A DNA stretch of 64,000 bases from Butyrivibrio sp. VCB2006 (GCF_000420945.1 NZ_ATVX01000016.1:1-64000), one strand, 5' to 3'; shown: positions 33,501-41,279, counted from the stretch's first letter. Notes: generated from the sequence alone by a model not told the origin. A program made the numbers and translations.

Positions 33501-34971
33501 GAACTGTTTCACCGTTTACGCCTTCCAATTTTACGTGATAAACAATCTCTATCTTAGCCTTTACTACTATAGTTTCTGATTCAGTAAATTCAATAACTCC
33601 AAAAGAGGTGAGCTGTTCATCTGTGTCCCCAATAAACCATCCTCTGAAGGTCTGATACTCACCAACATCAGGAGTACCAGGATTGTAAAGTTCCTCACCG
33701 TTCTTAATAAGCTGTTCATTTACTGTGTTCCAGGTTCTGGATTCAAAATTAAATACCTGGAACTGATATGTTCTGACTGCGCGGTTATTTCCATCTTCAA
33801 TAGCTGCCCAAATATATGCAGAGAAGGAATTTGCGTCGAAATCAGCACTATCTGCACTGGCGTCTGCGATTTCCTGTGCGTATCCATTGTCATCTTTATG
33901 TACTACCTTGAATTCTTCACCTTCCATGGCAGAAGCAAGGGTCATTGTTACATGAACATATTTGGAATCAGCCGGCTCAATTTCTTCGCCATCTGCATTA
34001 TAAAATGTAATATCAACACCCTTTGCCTTAGAAACGTTTTCTCCAAGGGCACTTGTTGCAGCTGCAAGGGCTTCGTCCTCAGGAATTGCGGTAACAACCA
34101 TTGTAGTTCCTTCTGGGAAAATGCCTTCATCAGCTGAAACTGTTACATTTATTCCGCCTGCGCCACCAGCAAAATCCTTTGCAGGCATATTTGAAAGTTT
34201 TTCAAATGTAGCTTTATAAGAAGTATCTTTTTCTACATTTGAAGGAACAAAGGTTGACTCTGAAGAAACTGTATTACCATCCTCATCAACCCATGCCATA
34301 AATTGATAATATTTGTTAACTGCTGTTGCTGTTGATCCCTCAAACTTAGCAGTCTTATCATTTATATTAATGGTCTCAGAGGACTTTGATACACGTCCGC
34401 CAAGCTCAGCTGAATATGTAACTGTAACAAGCTTTTCTTCGAGCTCTTTTTCTTCTTTCTCTTCCTTTTCTTCGGAAGATCCTAAAGCTGCAGCGTCGTC
34501 TTTTTCAGCAGAAGAAGCAAGTGTTGCTGCATCTGCAGCTTCTTCGCTTTCTCCAGATTCCTCTTTCTTCCCTTCCCCATCTTCAGGAATATCAGCGGGA
34601 TCTGTTACACCTGCTGTTGCTTCATCTATAACAGGTTCACCTCCAGCGGGCTCTGCAGGCACTTCCGGCTGTGGTTCTCCCGGTGCAGGGTCCTGAGTCT
34701 GTTCATCGCCTTGTGGCTCTGAAGCAGGCTCCTGTTCAGCAGCCTGTTCTTCATTTGACTGCTCAGGATTACCTGTTGGCTCCTCATTATTTGTTTCCTG
34801 CTCTTCATTATCCTGAGCTGGCTCTTCTGTTGGCGCCGGTTCTGCCGGAGCTTCAACATTTTCATCGCCATCAGCATATACTCTGATGCTTGCAAAATCA
34901 CTGTGGAAAGTGGTTGCAATAAGAGCTAATGCCAGGAGATAAGCTAAAAATCGGTTCCATTTCCTTAACAT
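27577..34971 (-). CDS. Giant repetitive cell-surface protein with InlB and MBG repeats
   Basis: This 2464-residue protein is exported by a signal peptide (about 1-34, ending 'SIRVYA'). A Glu/Pro/Ala-rich spacer (about 35-180) follows. The middle carries several InlB-type B-repeats ('GYTFKGWYKDAAGT', 'GYEIIGWFNVSDDTPYDF', 'TLYAKW'). The C-terminal half holds about a dozen MBG-like domains of 85-90 residues, each with 'VTITGN...YDG..H.V.GY' and 'NF..VTF.V.DG.L.I.P'. A Thr/Pro stretch and a membrane segment with tail 'LKRKEEEEQ' end the protein. No LPxTG sortase motif is seen; only 'STLPRL' lies before the span, so anchoring may be by the span itself. GAGGAGGG precedes ATG. Likely an adhesin or cell-wall-spanning stalk. 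Confidence 0.9.
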   Translation of the reverse strand: MLRKWNRFLAYLLALALIATTFHSDFASIRVYADGDENVEAPAEPAPTEEPAQDNEEQETNNEEPTGNPEQSNEEQAAEQEPASEPQGDEQTQDPAPGEPQPEVPAEPAGGEPVIDEATAGVTDPADIPEDGEGKKEESGESEEAADAATLASSAEKDDAAALGSSEEKEEKEEKELEEKLVTVTYSAELGGRVSKSSETININDKTAKFEGSTATAVNKYYQFMAWVDEDGNTVSSESTFVPSNVEKDTSYKATFEKLSNMPAKDFAGGAGGINVTVSADEGIFPEGTTMVVTAIPEDEALAAATSALGENVSKAKGVDITFYNADGEEIEPADSKYVHVTMTLASAMEGEEFKVVHKDDNGYAQEIADASADSADFDANSFSAYIWAAIEDGNNRAVRTYQFQVFNFESRTWNTVNEQLIKNGEELYNPGTPDVGEYQTFRGWFIGDTDEQLTSFGVIEFTESETIVVKAKIEIVYHVKLEGVNGETVQVLEATAVNEQEASVTLNVRVDPKEAEQAFVGWKNLAGHVYNYGETIDAIDNNNRKLVPEIVQAYWIHFNENDGGTGGGASYTPSIYVTSATGYKATEPTAPTRSGYTFKGWYKDAAGTQRFYWNTAISEDTTLYAKWEKGKGSFTVIIWKQKVTDGVNAANKTYDFEDSIVISDYNVDAAISDQMLGNTLSQRYTGFTYSGNDAAGKTIAAKGTTVVNVYYNRNTIVYRFYVRQNNRDVLTQTMSGLYESRLSDNGYTWPSEREWHEGSYSGIRTTFLDAFLSDGSSAVSYFSDSGNDGDYKYYHFKQNIDGSTYPTTAANTAEKIYKKEFNFTNKYTGFTVTGYTDQTHSSMQSVAPGDSYYVYGNTNVYHKRNSYKFSLVHVKEGIDSATGQPVESAEVKVGDYTLLYEAPLSGKQADVLAAASALSAPDGYKLKEVNGSYIFADRAGTTPVDWSTPMPASDDTRVYVVWVKERFRALLDENWDGDKNRSTKLGTETEPLNNQSTDFKPWYGDIIDSNALMNNFTRPGYEIIGWFNVSDDTPYDFGQVTADVNIYAKWRRVGVVKVVYDPGEGTLDSAFLDSSEYAGDSAVVVTGPATPPTKKVFAGWELLDKNGNAVATYFPNGTFQITDDLIVVKGENLGEVTLRAKYDPTGLSGDDLYTTITYDPNGGSGSPVTIDHVGDHRLRVNEAVAAWSEETAKANFTRFGYELIGWNTDKSQADAQVVTIGFGATYIMADNENNPGNSDANTLYAVWKPNVKVTVYINGKTDTKSYTGEEFSVYGFDVTSIKYTIGGVEVEGSGFSASDVKLKEGVTAQASGTNADTYYMGLTKESFTHVNTTFQDVEYEVTDGCLIINPTAITVTITGNHATVPYDGESHSATGYTVDSNGLIPQNDIEYSGTAEATRTEVGTTVMGLDISKFSYNKDPNYTVAFTLAADGFITITPIDSVVVTIIGNNARYDYDGTKKSVSGYVVTEISDSHYTVNDFIFKGTDEAEGTDAGTYAMGLEGQFENTNTNFTNVIFAVTDGQLIIDAVPVTVEITGNNNTTDYDGNAHTVEGYTVKITEGSPFTEDDIIFNGTASATQTEVGTDYMGLDASDFSWDNNNFSAVTFEIVADGYQKIDPIDVTVEISGNKVQVQYDGEAHTASGYNIDHISSDLYSEEYIKFKGTASVTETNAGTYAMGLASDQFENIGGNFGTVTFLVTDGELNITPIEGVTVTITGKSAGLPYNGQLQSVTGYDVEISNPKYTTSDFMFNGTAKASGTDADDYTMEMSAADCTNNNPNFKDVQFVVNPGTLTITPITAEVNIIGHKGSATYDGQEHQVAGYEVEIVTELYDRSYFQFNGTAIAKGTDADEYPMGLKAEDFENHNDNFSEVTFIIDDGKLVISPKDEVHVIITGNHAVVDYTGEEQSVEGYKVTSISDPLYTEDDITFKEEKAIAKGTDADKYDMDLTVDMFENNNPNFKNVTFEVYPGYLIINPVAIEVEIEGNYDTVTYNGLEQQVEGFTATPTVENAKFDPEKVVYDGNAIAKGTNIGTYEMGLDIDKFSYEDDNFTVTFKMASDGFLTIDPLEVTITVTGKEDTLEYNGKEQEVTGYDVTADSELYDVTKVAMVSGQARAAGKLVGDYDMKLEAKQFENTDSNFKATIEIVDGHLHIIDRKDKFTVTITTNDVIREYTGEEYSGFDYDVAGGKKVSAAENTIANIVEFISGVLGPIKASADEGNSGAKKIQIDGVNFYVSGLKVDVAEREVGSYPLNVTGTIVIEDEDGNNVTGQFEDPEYIIGNLVINPREIVVTSGSATKVHDGTPLTSSIINTSKSWGIGDAVGYNITGSQTEVGSSKNTFTLVPAEGTNLERNYIITLVEGTLTVTDPGTPTPPPTPPTPPTPPTPTPTTTIVEAPAPTAPTVPAPIVDAAVLGANRQTGAAVLGARRAKTEDTTSTLPRLITIIIAAAIVASILATLKRKEEEEQ

Positions 34972-35042
34972 AAAATATCCCTCCTCATAAGTGTCGATAT
35001 AGTATGGAGTTTGGTTTCCGGTTAATAGTTACTAGAGTCTTC

Positions 35043-35261
35043 TCACTCTGCTAGACTTTGGATATTCTGGCCCTCAGCCAAGGCTTGATCCATAAGTCTG
35101 ATCAGTTCAAGGGCACTTCTGAACCTCATAATTCTGTTTTCTTCAGCCCATACAATACGACCTTGCCAGGTGCCTCTCTGACAATGGTCCACCTTCACGA
35201 TGAAGGTTCCTTTATTTCTCCCAGGATCAGGATAGTTTGACTCAGAATTCTTTTTATTCAT
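35043..35261 (-). CDS. Small hypothetical protein upstream of the surface protein
   Basis: This is a 72-residue soluble protein. It reads as three short strands and a helix: 'GTFIVKVDHCQRGTWQGRIVWAEENRIMRFRSALELIRLMDQAL'. AAAGGATAT precedes the ATG and a surface-protein gene follows 71 bp later, so co-transcription is likely. The layout suggests a small regulatory or binding domain, but I do not recognise a family. Base use and a clear ribosome site support a real gene. Confidence 0.65.
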   Translation of the reverse strand: MNKKNSESNYPDPGRNKGTFIVKVDHCQRGTWQGRIVWAEENRIMRFRSALELIRLMDQALAEGQNIQSLAE

Positions 35262-35477
35262 AGCAATATATCCTTTCTTTCATCCTTCGATGAAATAATA
35301 TTACAGGTTTTGCAATCATATAAAATATCATATGAAGGCCCTATTTTTGCGGATTTGGCTTAAAAGAAAATGAATAAAATGAAGAGTAAATAAAGTAAAC
35401 GTTTGAAAAAATACAGATTTTTTTTAGAATATGTAGTTCTCAAAACCACCTTAGATACAGTTTTTTCGTAAAGAAAA

Positions 35478-35512
35478 GGCCAGTGCTGGGTTTTAGTTTC
35501 CCATCACTAGCC
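35478..35512 (-). terminator. Rho-independent terminator of the nth-fbp operon
   Basis: GGCCAGTGCTGGG (35478-35490) pairs with CCCATCACTAGCC (35500-35512), with two mismatches. On the minus strand TTTTCTTT follows. It lies 26 bp after the fbp stop. Confidence 0.8.
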
Positions 35513-35537
35513 TGTTTTTGTTTATTGAATTTTTATT

Positions 35538-37493
35538 TCAGTATTTTTCTCTTATGATTCCACTCTCATAAGCTGATAGCAAATCTTTCAAATCTTCTAT
35601 CTGCTTTTGAAGAGTCTTTCCGATGTCGGTATCTCTTACCAGTATTCGCTTTTTGGTCTTCTCAGTTATCTGTATGGTTGGAGTATTCTCCTGCCCTTTT
35701 ATATATGGTTTATGAGCCGCCAGAGCAAGATGATGTGAGTTAAAAATCAGCGTATATCCCGCGATTCCTGTCTGTTCATGATAAGCCTTGGAAATACCGC
35801 CATCTATGATATAGAGCTTTCCACCTGCCTTAACCGGGCTCTCACCCTTTTTGGTCTTTACCGGAACATGTCCGTTTATGATATGGGCCCACTCCGGATC
35901 GAGGCCAAATTCCTTAAGTATCTTATCTGCATATTCTTCCTTGGCCGAGAAGCTGTAATAAGGATTGAAATTCTCCACACACAGCTCTTTTTCATTCTTA
36001 AGGAAAAGATGCTCGAAGGTTGTCATTTTGTCTTTACCAAAAAGCGGAGACCTGGGGCCGCTCCAAAGATACCACATAAGGTCAACAGCGTCCTGTTTTT
36101 TGTCTGCATCATCTCTTGGATCCAGGAAAAAGGCATCATGGATCTTCACATTTAAGTAATCCATCAGCTCTTTTCCTGAAAACTTCCCATCCCTGGTTTC
36201 CATGCAGATGAATTTTCCCTTCTCATCCATTGGAATGCAGCCGTGATACAAAAGATTGTTATTTATGGCCCTGTACATGGCTCCATGAGAATACAAAAAC
36301 TGCACGTGTTTGATCAGAAGCTGTGAGTGGACAAAGCTAAGACGAAGAGTACGCATCAGCTCTTTTTCCTCATCAGTTAGTTCATAAGGGTTCTTAGGAT
36401 CAATAGTTGGAAAGTTGGTATCGTTTAGCTTGTAATCCTTCTTGCCAATGTGTATTGTTCCATTTTTGTAATCGATTTTATCCAAAAGAAGTCTTTCTTC
36501 TAATTTATATTCAGGGTGCTTTTTAATAAGCTGGCCCTCAAGTTTAAGCTGAATTATGCTTATGGCCTTGCACATCTTGGCTGCAAGGTCAGGATTTACG
36601 GAATCGTATTTATTCTCATCAAGGAGATGGGGCTTGAAACAATCACAAGGATCGTCCCCATAAACCTCTGCCGCAAACATGGACAGGGGCCTTAGATTGA
36701 TTCCATAGCCATCCTCCAGAGCATCAAAGCTGTTGTAGCTTGTACCGATTCTAAGGACATTTGCAATGCAGGCAGTATTTCCGCAGGCTGCGCCCATCCA
36801 ATCTATATCATGGTTTCCCCACTGAATGTCCACATCATGGAAATTCATGAGTTCTTCCATAACAAGGTCAGGTCTTGGACCTCTGTCAAAAATGTCACCT
36901 ATTATATGAAGGGAATCAATTGTGAGATTCTGAATCAGCTCGCAGAGCGCAATAACAAAGGCATCTGCAGAATCTATCTCGATGATGCCGCTTATGATTT
37001 CGTTGTAATATAGCTTTTTGTTGGCGTCGTTCATATCAAGATGCAAGAGTTCATCTATAGCATAGGCATAGTCGACAGGCATCTTTTTACGAACTTTGGA
37101 CCTGGTATATTTGGAGCTTACCACACGGCATATGGCAATAAGTCTGTTGATAGCTATCTTTTGATGTTCATGAAGAATTTTGGACGAAACAGTCTCATCA
37201 TGCTTGTATCTGCTAATTGCTTCCCTTGGATAATAGATGAGATTAGCAAGCTCAAGCTGCTCTGATTCTGACATCATATTGCCGAAGGTCTCTTCAATTT
37301 TGGCACGAATGATACCTGATGAGCTGCGCAGAAGATGTGAAAAGCTGTCATACTCCCCGTGGATATCGGAAAAGAAATACTCAGTTCCCTTGGGCAGTGC
37401 GCAGATTGCGCGAAGGTTGATTATCTCTGCCCCTGCTTTTCTTGAATTAGGAAATTCTTTACTTAGAAGTCGTAAATACTCTATATTCCTCAT
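35538..37493 (-). CDS. fbp: Fructose-1,6-bisphosphatase class III
   Basis: This 651-residue enzyme hydrolyses fructose 1,6-bisphosphate to fructose 6-phosphate in gluconeogenesis. It is of the Firmicutes-specific class III type, a calcineurin-like metallophosphatase. Metal-binding motifs are 'FFSDIHGEYDSF', 'GDIFDRGPRPD', 'WGNHDIDWMGA' and 'HIINGHVPVK'. Length fits the class (about 640-670). Its ATG overlaps the nth stop by 4 bases, so the two genes are translationally coupled, an unusual pairing of carbon metabolism with DNA repair. A terminator follows. Confidence 0.96.
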   Translation of the reverse strand: MRNIEYLRLLSKEFPNSRKAGAEIINLRAICALPKGTEYFFSDIHGEYDSFSHLLRSSSGIIRAKIEETFGNMMSESEQLELANLIYYPREAISRYKHDETVSSKILHEHQKIAINRLIAICRVVSSKYTRSKVRKKMPVDYAYAIDELLHLDMNDANKKLYYNEIISGIIEIDSADAFVIALCELIQNLTIDSLHIIGDIFDRGPRPDLVMEELMNFHDVDIQWGNHDIDWMGAACGNTACIANVLRIGTSYNSFDALEDGYGINLRPLSMFAAEVYGDDPCDCFKPHLLDENKYDSVNPDLAAKMCKAISIIQLKLEGQLIKKHPEYKLEERLLLDKIDYKNGTIHIGKKDYKLNDTNFPTIDPKNPYELTDEEKELMRTLRLSFVHSQLLIKHVQFLYSHGAMYRAINNNLLYHGCIPMDEKGKFICMETRDGKFSGKELMDYLNVKIHDAFFLDPRDDADKKQDAVDLMWYLWSGPRSPLFGKDKMTTFEHLFLKNEKELCVENFNPYYSFSAKEEYADKILKEFGLDPEWAHIINGHVPVKTKKGESPVKAGGKLYIIDGGISKAYHEQTGIAGYTLIFNSHHLALAAHKPYIKGQENTPTIQITEKTKKRILVRDTDIGKTLQKQIEDLKDLLSAYESGIIREKY

Positions 37494-38131
37494 GAGTCCC
37501 CCTTTTTACCCGTCTTACAAATATCTTTGAGGCAGCATCTATCGCAGTCCGGGCGCCTTGCTACGCACACCTCTCTTCCATGAGTAACAAATCTGTGGCA
37601 CAAGGCATTTCCTTCCTCCGGAGGGATTATCTTCCAAAGAGCCTTTTCCACTTTGGCAGGATCTTTTTCATTATCCACAAGTCCAATAAGGTTACAAAGC
37701 CTGATGCAATGGGTATCTGTAACTATGGCAGGCTTGCCGTACACATCTCCAAGAACCAGATTGGCACTCTTTCTGCCAACTCCGGGAAGTTTCAAAAGTT
37801 CCTCCATAGTGTCCGGAACAACTCCGCCGTACACATCTCTTAACATTTTCATGCAGGCTGAAATATCCCTCGCCTTGGAATTACCAAGTCCGCAGGGCCT
37901 TACAATCTCTTCTATCTTCTCCACCGGCGCATCAGCCAAAGCCTCAAGCGTAGAATATTTCTCATATAAAAGAGGTGTTATCATATCCACCCTCTTATCT
38001 GTGCACTGAGCTGCCAATCGCACACTTACGAGAAGCTGCCAGGCCTTGTCGTAGGCCAGAGTACACACTGCATCCGGATATTCTTTTCGTAGTCTCTCTA
38101 TGACTTCCAATGCTAATTGTTTCTTGGTCAT
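37490..38131 (-). CDS. nth: Endonuclease III
   Basis: This 213-residue base-excision repair enzyme removes oxidised pyrimidines and cuts the abasic site. The helix-hairpin-helix 'LPGVGRKSANLVLGDV' holds the catalytic Lys region, and 'VTDTHCIRLCNLIG' includes the catalytic Asp. The [4Fe-4S] cluster ligands are C-x6-C-x2-C-x5-C in 'CVARRPDCDRCCLKDIC'. AAAGG lies before the ATG. It heads a two-gene operon with fbp. Confidence 0.96.
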   Translation of the reverse strand: MTKKQLALEVIERLRKEYPDAVCTLAYDKAWQLLVSVRLAAQCTDKRVDMITPLLYEKYSTLEALADAPVEKIEEIVRPCGLGNSKARDISACMKMLRDVYGGVVPDTMEELLKLPGVGRKSANLVLGDVYGKPAIVTDTHCIRLCNLIGLVDNEKDPAKVEKALWKIIPPEEGNALCHRFVTHGREVCVARRPDCDRCCLKDICKTGKKGDS

Positions 38132-38285
38132 TTGTTGATTCTACCTTTCGCATGTAACAACCAATTACAGGTTCATAGCTAAATTCATCCTCTTATTTCT
38201 ATCATAATATATTTACGCTTCCAAAAATCATGTTTTTTCGTTCTAATATGTTGACAATCATGCTCTGATAAATTGGTAAAAAATA

Positions 38286-38317
38286 CGGCTTATTCAGAAG
38301 TAACTCCAAATAAGCCG
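38286..38317 (-). terminator. Rho-independent terminator of the sigma-factor operon
   Basis: CGGCTTATT (38286-38294) pairs with AATAAGCCG (38309-38317). On the minus strand it is followed by TATTTTTTACC. It lies 37 bp after the 38354 gene. Confidence 0.85.
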
Positions 38318-38353
38318 CAGTTTCCGCACAACGCATATCTATAAAGTTATGGT

Positions 38354-38659
38354 TCAAAAGACCTTTCCGTCTCTGAAGTAATCAAAGAACATATCTGCCC
38401 CTGCCATACTCATTGCAAAGAATGCCACCACCAGCATCAGGAATATGGCTGCCTTGTCGTAGACAATCCTGTCAGTTAAAAAGTTAGAAATGAGAAGCTC
38501 TATTCCAAGACCGATTATCATCAAAGGCCAGAGATTAAATATCATGTCATAACTGATAAGATTAAAGAAAAGGTGTAATACAAATGCAATTCCCAGAGCT
38601 ATCATGAAAAGACCTGTTGTTATAGAACCAACTCTATGAACTCTTACTGTATTTTCCAT
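38354..38659 (-). CDS. Small membrane protein, LiaF-like transmembrane fold
   Basis: This is a 101-residue protein with three to four hydrophobic segments. 'GSITTGLFMIALGIAFVL', 'NLWPLMIIGLGIELLISN' and 'AAIFLMLVVAFFAMSMAG' match the LiaF/YvqF-type N-terminal membrane region (DUF5668-like 'WPLxLIxxGxxxL'). Such proteins often sit in envelope-stress operons and interact with sensors or anti-sigma factors. It is the last gene of the operon headed by an ECF sigma factor. Confidence 0.7.
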   Translation of the reverse strand: MENTVRVHRVGSITTGLFMIALGIAFVLHLFFNLISYDMIFNLWPLMIIGLGIELLISNFLTDRIVYDKAAIFLMLVVAFFAMSMAGADMFFDYFRDGKVF

Positions 38660-38689
38660 ACTATGCCGTTCCTTCCATAATAATTATAT

Positions 38690-39298
38690 TTATGCCTGCT
38701 TGCTTTCAGCATTATCTTCTTTAGTTTCTTCCTTGGCTATAAATACATGAGAAGCCACTACATCTGCTGCATTTTGAGGCATCACCAGCTCTTTCTTTTT
38801 GCCGGAAACGAGCATAACTCCCACAGCAATAAGAGCTATAGCAATTACAACACTTGGAATATCATTGATGATCGGATACAGGAAATCCCAGTAATCTCCG
38901 GGAATAAAATTGTAAATAATCTCAGTTGCATAGTCCCAGATTATTGCAAGTCCCATAAGAATAAGGATCACGGCTCCTACAGTTCTTACCTTGGATACAG
39001 GAATATTCAAAGCCTTATTGGTATCAAACTCTTCCCATACATAAACATCCTGAAAGTTTCTAAAGCTCTCATCATCAAGCTTACATAAATTTCTGGCATG
39101 GAAGAATCCGTAGAACCAGGCCAGTGCCACTACAACCATCATGAAATCCAATCCAGTGATTGCCACAAGACCACAAGCCATGAAAAATACAGCCATTATG
39201 CTAAAGCCATTTTTCAAAAAGCCCATATACATCTCTGATGCTCCCGGCAGAAAAGAAAAAATGAAATTAAAGAAATTATTTCTCTTAGTAGGTTTCAT
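38690..39298 (-). CDS. Membrane protein of the ECF sigma operon
   Basis: This 202-residue protein has about five hydrophobic segments. The N-terminal part 'FIFSFLPGASEMYMGFLKNGFSIMAVFF' resembles the TM2-type 'PGxGhfYlG' turn. After a short charged loop ('EEFDTNKALNIPVSKV') two further spans follow, the last being 'SVVIAIALIAVGVMLVSG' with a LiaF-like pattern. The C-terminal tail is charged and cytoplasmic. Its start overlaps the anti-sigma gene by 14 bases. Function is unknown; co-expression suggests an envelope role. Confidence 0.7.
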   Translation of the reverse strand: MKPTKRNNFFNFIFSFLPGASEMYMGFLKNGFSIMAVFFMACGLVAITGLDFMMVVVALAWFYGFFHARNLCKLDDESFRNFQDVYVWEEFDTNKALNIPVSKVRTVGAVILILMGLAIIWDYATEIIYNFIPGDYWDFLYPIINDIPSVVIAIALIAVGVMLVSGKKKELVMPQNAADVVASHVFIAKEETKEDNAESKQA

Positions 39299-39749
39299 AA
39301 TTTAGCCTCCCTAGTATACTTTTTTTGATTGATTCAATATTTGTTTTTATTTTCGAATTACCTGCTTCATATAAAGCTTCGTCTCTGGATTTAACATTTC
39401 CTGAAGAGATTACTTCTTCTCTCGGTGCCACGTACGTTTCAGCCAGAACTTCTTCACGATTCGGTGGATTTTCACCGTCTTTGACAAAAGGCACCATCAC
39501 CATAATAAGTATCGCAGCAGCAATTGATCCAAAGACCTTAAGACAATAGATACTGTAATCAAGAACATTTCTGTTATCGGGTCTGCTGCCTTTAACAGCC
39601 TTAAGTTTTCTTAGTTTTTCAATATCTACGATATTTGACATCACGGTATCTTCAAAGTCTTCAGGAGCCTTTATAGGGCCTTCCGCTTCCACACTTGCAA
39701 TAAGGCTTTCAAGCTCTTTATCTGATAAGTATTCGTAGTCCTTACTCAT
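39285..39749 (-). CDS. Putative membrane-bound anti-sigma factor
   Basis: This is a 154-residue single-span protein. The N-terminal cytoplasmic part (about 1-70, 'LSDKELESLIASVEAEGPIKAPEDFEDTVMSNIV') has the length and position of an anti-sigma domain, though no zinc-binding HxxxCxxC motif is present. The span lies at about 72-90 and an extracytoplasmic tail of about 60 residues follows. Its ATG overlaps the sigma gene stop by 4 bases. The gene order sigma/anti-sigma is the main support for the role. Confidence 0.7.
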   Translation of the reverse strand: MSKDYEYLSDKELESLIASVEAEGPIKAPEDFEDTVMSNIVDIEKLRKLKAVKGSRPDNRNVLDYSIYCLKVFGSIAAAILIMVMVPFVKDGENPPNREEVLAETYVAPREEVISSGNVKSRDEALYEAGNSKIKTNIESIKKSILGRLNYETY

Positions 39750-40303
39750 GCCAGCAGATCCTCCTTTCTTACAGTTTTCCTTAGCATTTCCCTTGCCCTG
39801 TAAATTCTTGTTTGTACCGTCTTAAGCGGCAAGCCTTGCTTTTCTGAAATCTCTTTGGCAGTCATACTATTGATGAAGTAGAGCCTTGCAATTTCTCCAT
39901 AGCCTTCAGGAAGACTTAAGCATTTTTCCTCTACCTCATTAAGTACATCCCTTGAAGCAAACATTTCAGGAGGTCCGTCTCTTAAATCCTCCTGTATTGC
40001 CAGTTCCTCATCTAGGGCCGGGCTCGTACGTCTCTCAGCAGCTTTCAGATAATCGATGCATTTGTTACTTGCTATTCTGCAAAGCCATGCCTTTTCTGAA
40101 GTGCCATCGAATTCTTCCAGATGTTCATAGGCAGAAATGAAGGTTTCCTGGGCTATATCTTCCGCGGTAAAATAATCACCAGTCATCTTAAGGCATACAG
40201 AGAAAACCAGATTCTTGTATGAACTCATCAGCTCTATTAACTTGTCCCTAGAATCAGTTTTCCCCACTTTGTACTTTACCTCTGTCAAAAGATATGGCGC
40301 CAC
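39746..40303 (-). CDS. RNA polymerase sigma factor, ECF subfamily
   Basis: This protein is 185 residues from the first GTG. Region 2 'YKNLVFSVCLKMTGDYFTAEDIAQETFISAYEHLEEF' and '...KAWLCRIASNKCIDYLK' recognises the -10 element. Region 4 'LPEGYGEIARLYFINSMTAKEISEKQGLPLKTVQTRIYRAREMLRK' is the helix-turn-helix for the -35. The GTG at 40303 lacks a good ribosome site; a GTG at 40267 after AGAGGT may be the true start. It directs a four-gene operon with an anti-sigma and two membrane proteins, probably an envelope-stress regulon. Confidence 0.9.
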   Translation of the reverse strand: MAPYLLTEVKYKVGKTDSRDKLIELMSSYKNLVFSVCLKMTGDYFTAEDIAQETFISAYEHLEEFDGTSEKAWLCRIASNKCIDYLKAAERRTSPALDEELAIQEDLRDGPPEMFASRDVLNEVEEKCLSLPEGYGEIARLYFINSMTAKEISEKQGLPLKTVQTRIYRAREMLRKTVRKEDLLA

Positions 40304-40542
40304 CTGGATTTCTTTTGCATGGACAATTATTTCTTGCCCCCTTCATTAGATATAACGAGACAGAAAACAAAAAGTCTTCAAAAATTTTTAAAGAATTAAA
40401 ATTATTAGATTCCTTCTATATTATTGCATGATTTTGCGCACAAAATGTTTATAAATTCAATATTTACTGATAAAATATATAAGCATGAATTAACAAATAT
40501 GTGCACATCATAAATACAGGACAGGAAGGAAAACCACTAATC

Positions 40543-41196
40543 ATGCCATACTTAGGAATTGTCGGAAGCATAACCACTATCGAGCTTATTTTTGCAGCAG
40601 TACTATTAAAAAGATATCTCCGCACTAAAAGGCCTCTTACACTTTGCGTTCTTCTTATATGCATCGGCCTTTTCATCGACGCTTTCTTTATAACTATTGG
40701 CGGTCCGGCCGGCGGTTTACCGGATTATATTGGCACATTTCGTTTTATGGCGCATGGACTTTTGGTTCCAATACTTATCCCTGTTTGCGGATACGGCCTT
40801 AAGTGCAAGCCTCTTACAATGAAGATTTTATGGGCCATTACAGCAGTTATCAGTATCTTAGGTCTTTCACACGCTTTTGCAATCCAGCTTGAAACAGTTA
40901 ATTTTGAAGGAATTATTCGTCATACAATGGGAAGTGCAACTCCTATGTGGGCTATGATAGTCAGTTATCTGTTGTCATTTGGAACCGTTATTCCTCTTAT
41001 TATTTCAGGTATAGTTATTTGGAAAAAACAGAAGAATCCATTTCTTTTCTTATCTGGCATTCTGATGTTTTTCTTTGCAGGCCTTGGTCCTGCCATTGGT
41101 AAGATGGACCTTCTCTTTATTTTTAGCATGTTCGGAGAAGTCCTGATGATTGTCTTCGCTCTTCTTTATATTATTAAGGATGAGAAGTCCTTGTAA
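40543..41196 (+). CDS. Integral membrane protein, about seven spans
   Basis: This is a 217-residue hydrophobic protein of unknown family. Seven hydrophobic segments can be counted, with short loops such as 'KRYLRTKRPL' and 'IWKKQKNPF'. The pattern recalls small seven-helix sensors and the membrane parts of some histidine kinases, but no output domain is attached. The frame opens at a GTG at 40501, but GGAAGG lies inside that stretch, so the ATG at 40543 is preferred. It is divergent from the sigma operon and ends in a terminator that overlaps a cre-like site. Confidence 0.7.
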   Translation: MPYLGIVGSITTIELIFAAVLLKRYLRTKRPLTLCVLLICIGLFIDAFFITIGGPAGGLPDYIGTFRFMAHGLLVPILIPVCGYGLKCKPLTMKILWAITAVISILGLSHAFAIQLETVNFEGIIRHTMGSATPMWAMIVSYLLSFGTVIPLIISGIVIWKKQKNPFLFLSGILMFFFAGLGPAIGKMDLLFIFSMFGEVLMIVFALLYIIKDEKSL

Positions 41197-41235
41197 TTTT
41201 CACCAAATTGAAAGCCCAAAGTTTATCTAGTTTTT

Positions 41236-41266
41236 CGGCCGTGTAAGCGTTTACATGGCCGTTTTT
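41236..41266 (+). terminator. Rho-independent terminator of the seven-span protein gene
   Basis: CGGCC-g-TGTAA (41236-41246) pairs with TTACA-t-GGCCG (41251-41261) around a GCGT loop, followed by TTTTT (41262-41266). The inner part of the hairpin coincides with the cre-like site. Confidence 0.8.
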
Positions 41267-41279
41267 GCTGTGCTATGAT
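41242..41279 (+). promoter_or_regulatory. cre-like site overlapping the -35 of the pectate lyase promoter
   Basis: TGTAAGCGTTTACA (41242-41255) is a near-ideal palindromic CcpA site. TTACAT (41251-41256) and TATGAT (41274-41279) stand 17 bp apart and make a reasonable promoter. CcpA bound at the cre would cover the -35, which predicts catabolite repression of the lyase. The same bases form the inner stem of the upstream terminator. Confidence 0.65.

Noticed and set aside
27650-34886. Plus-strand open frames opposite the giant surface protein
   Set aside because: These are low-complexity mirror frames caused by repeats on the coding strand.
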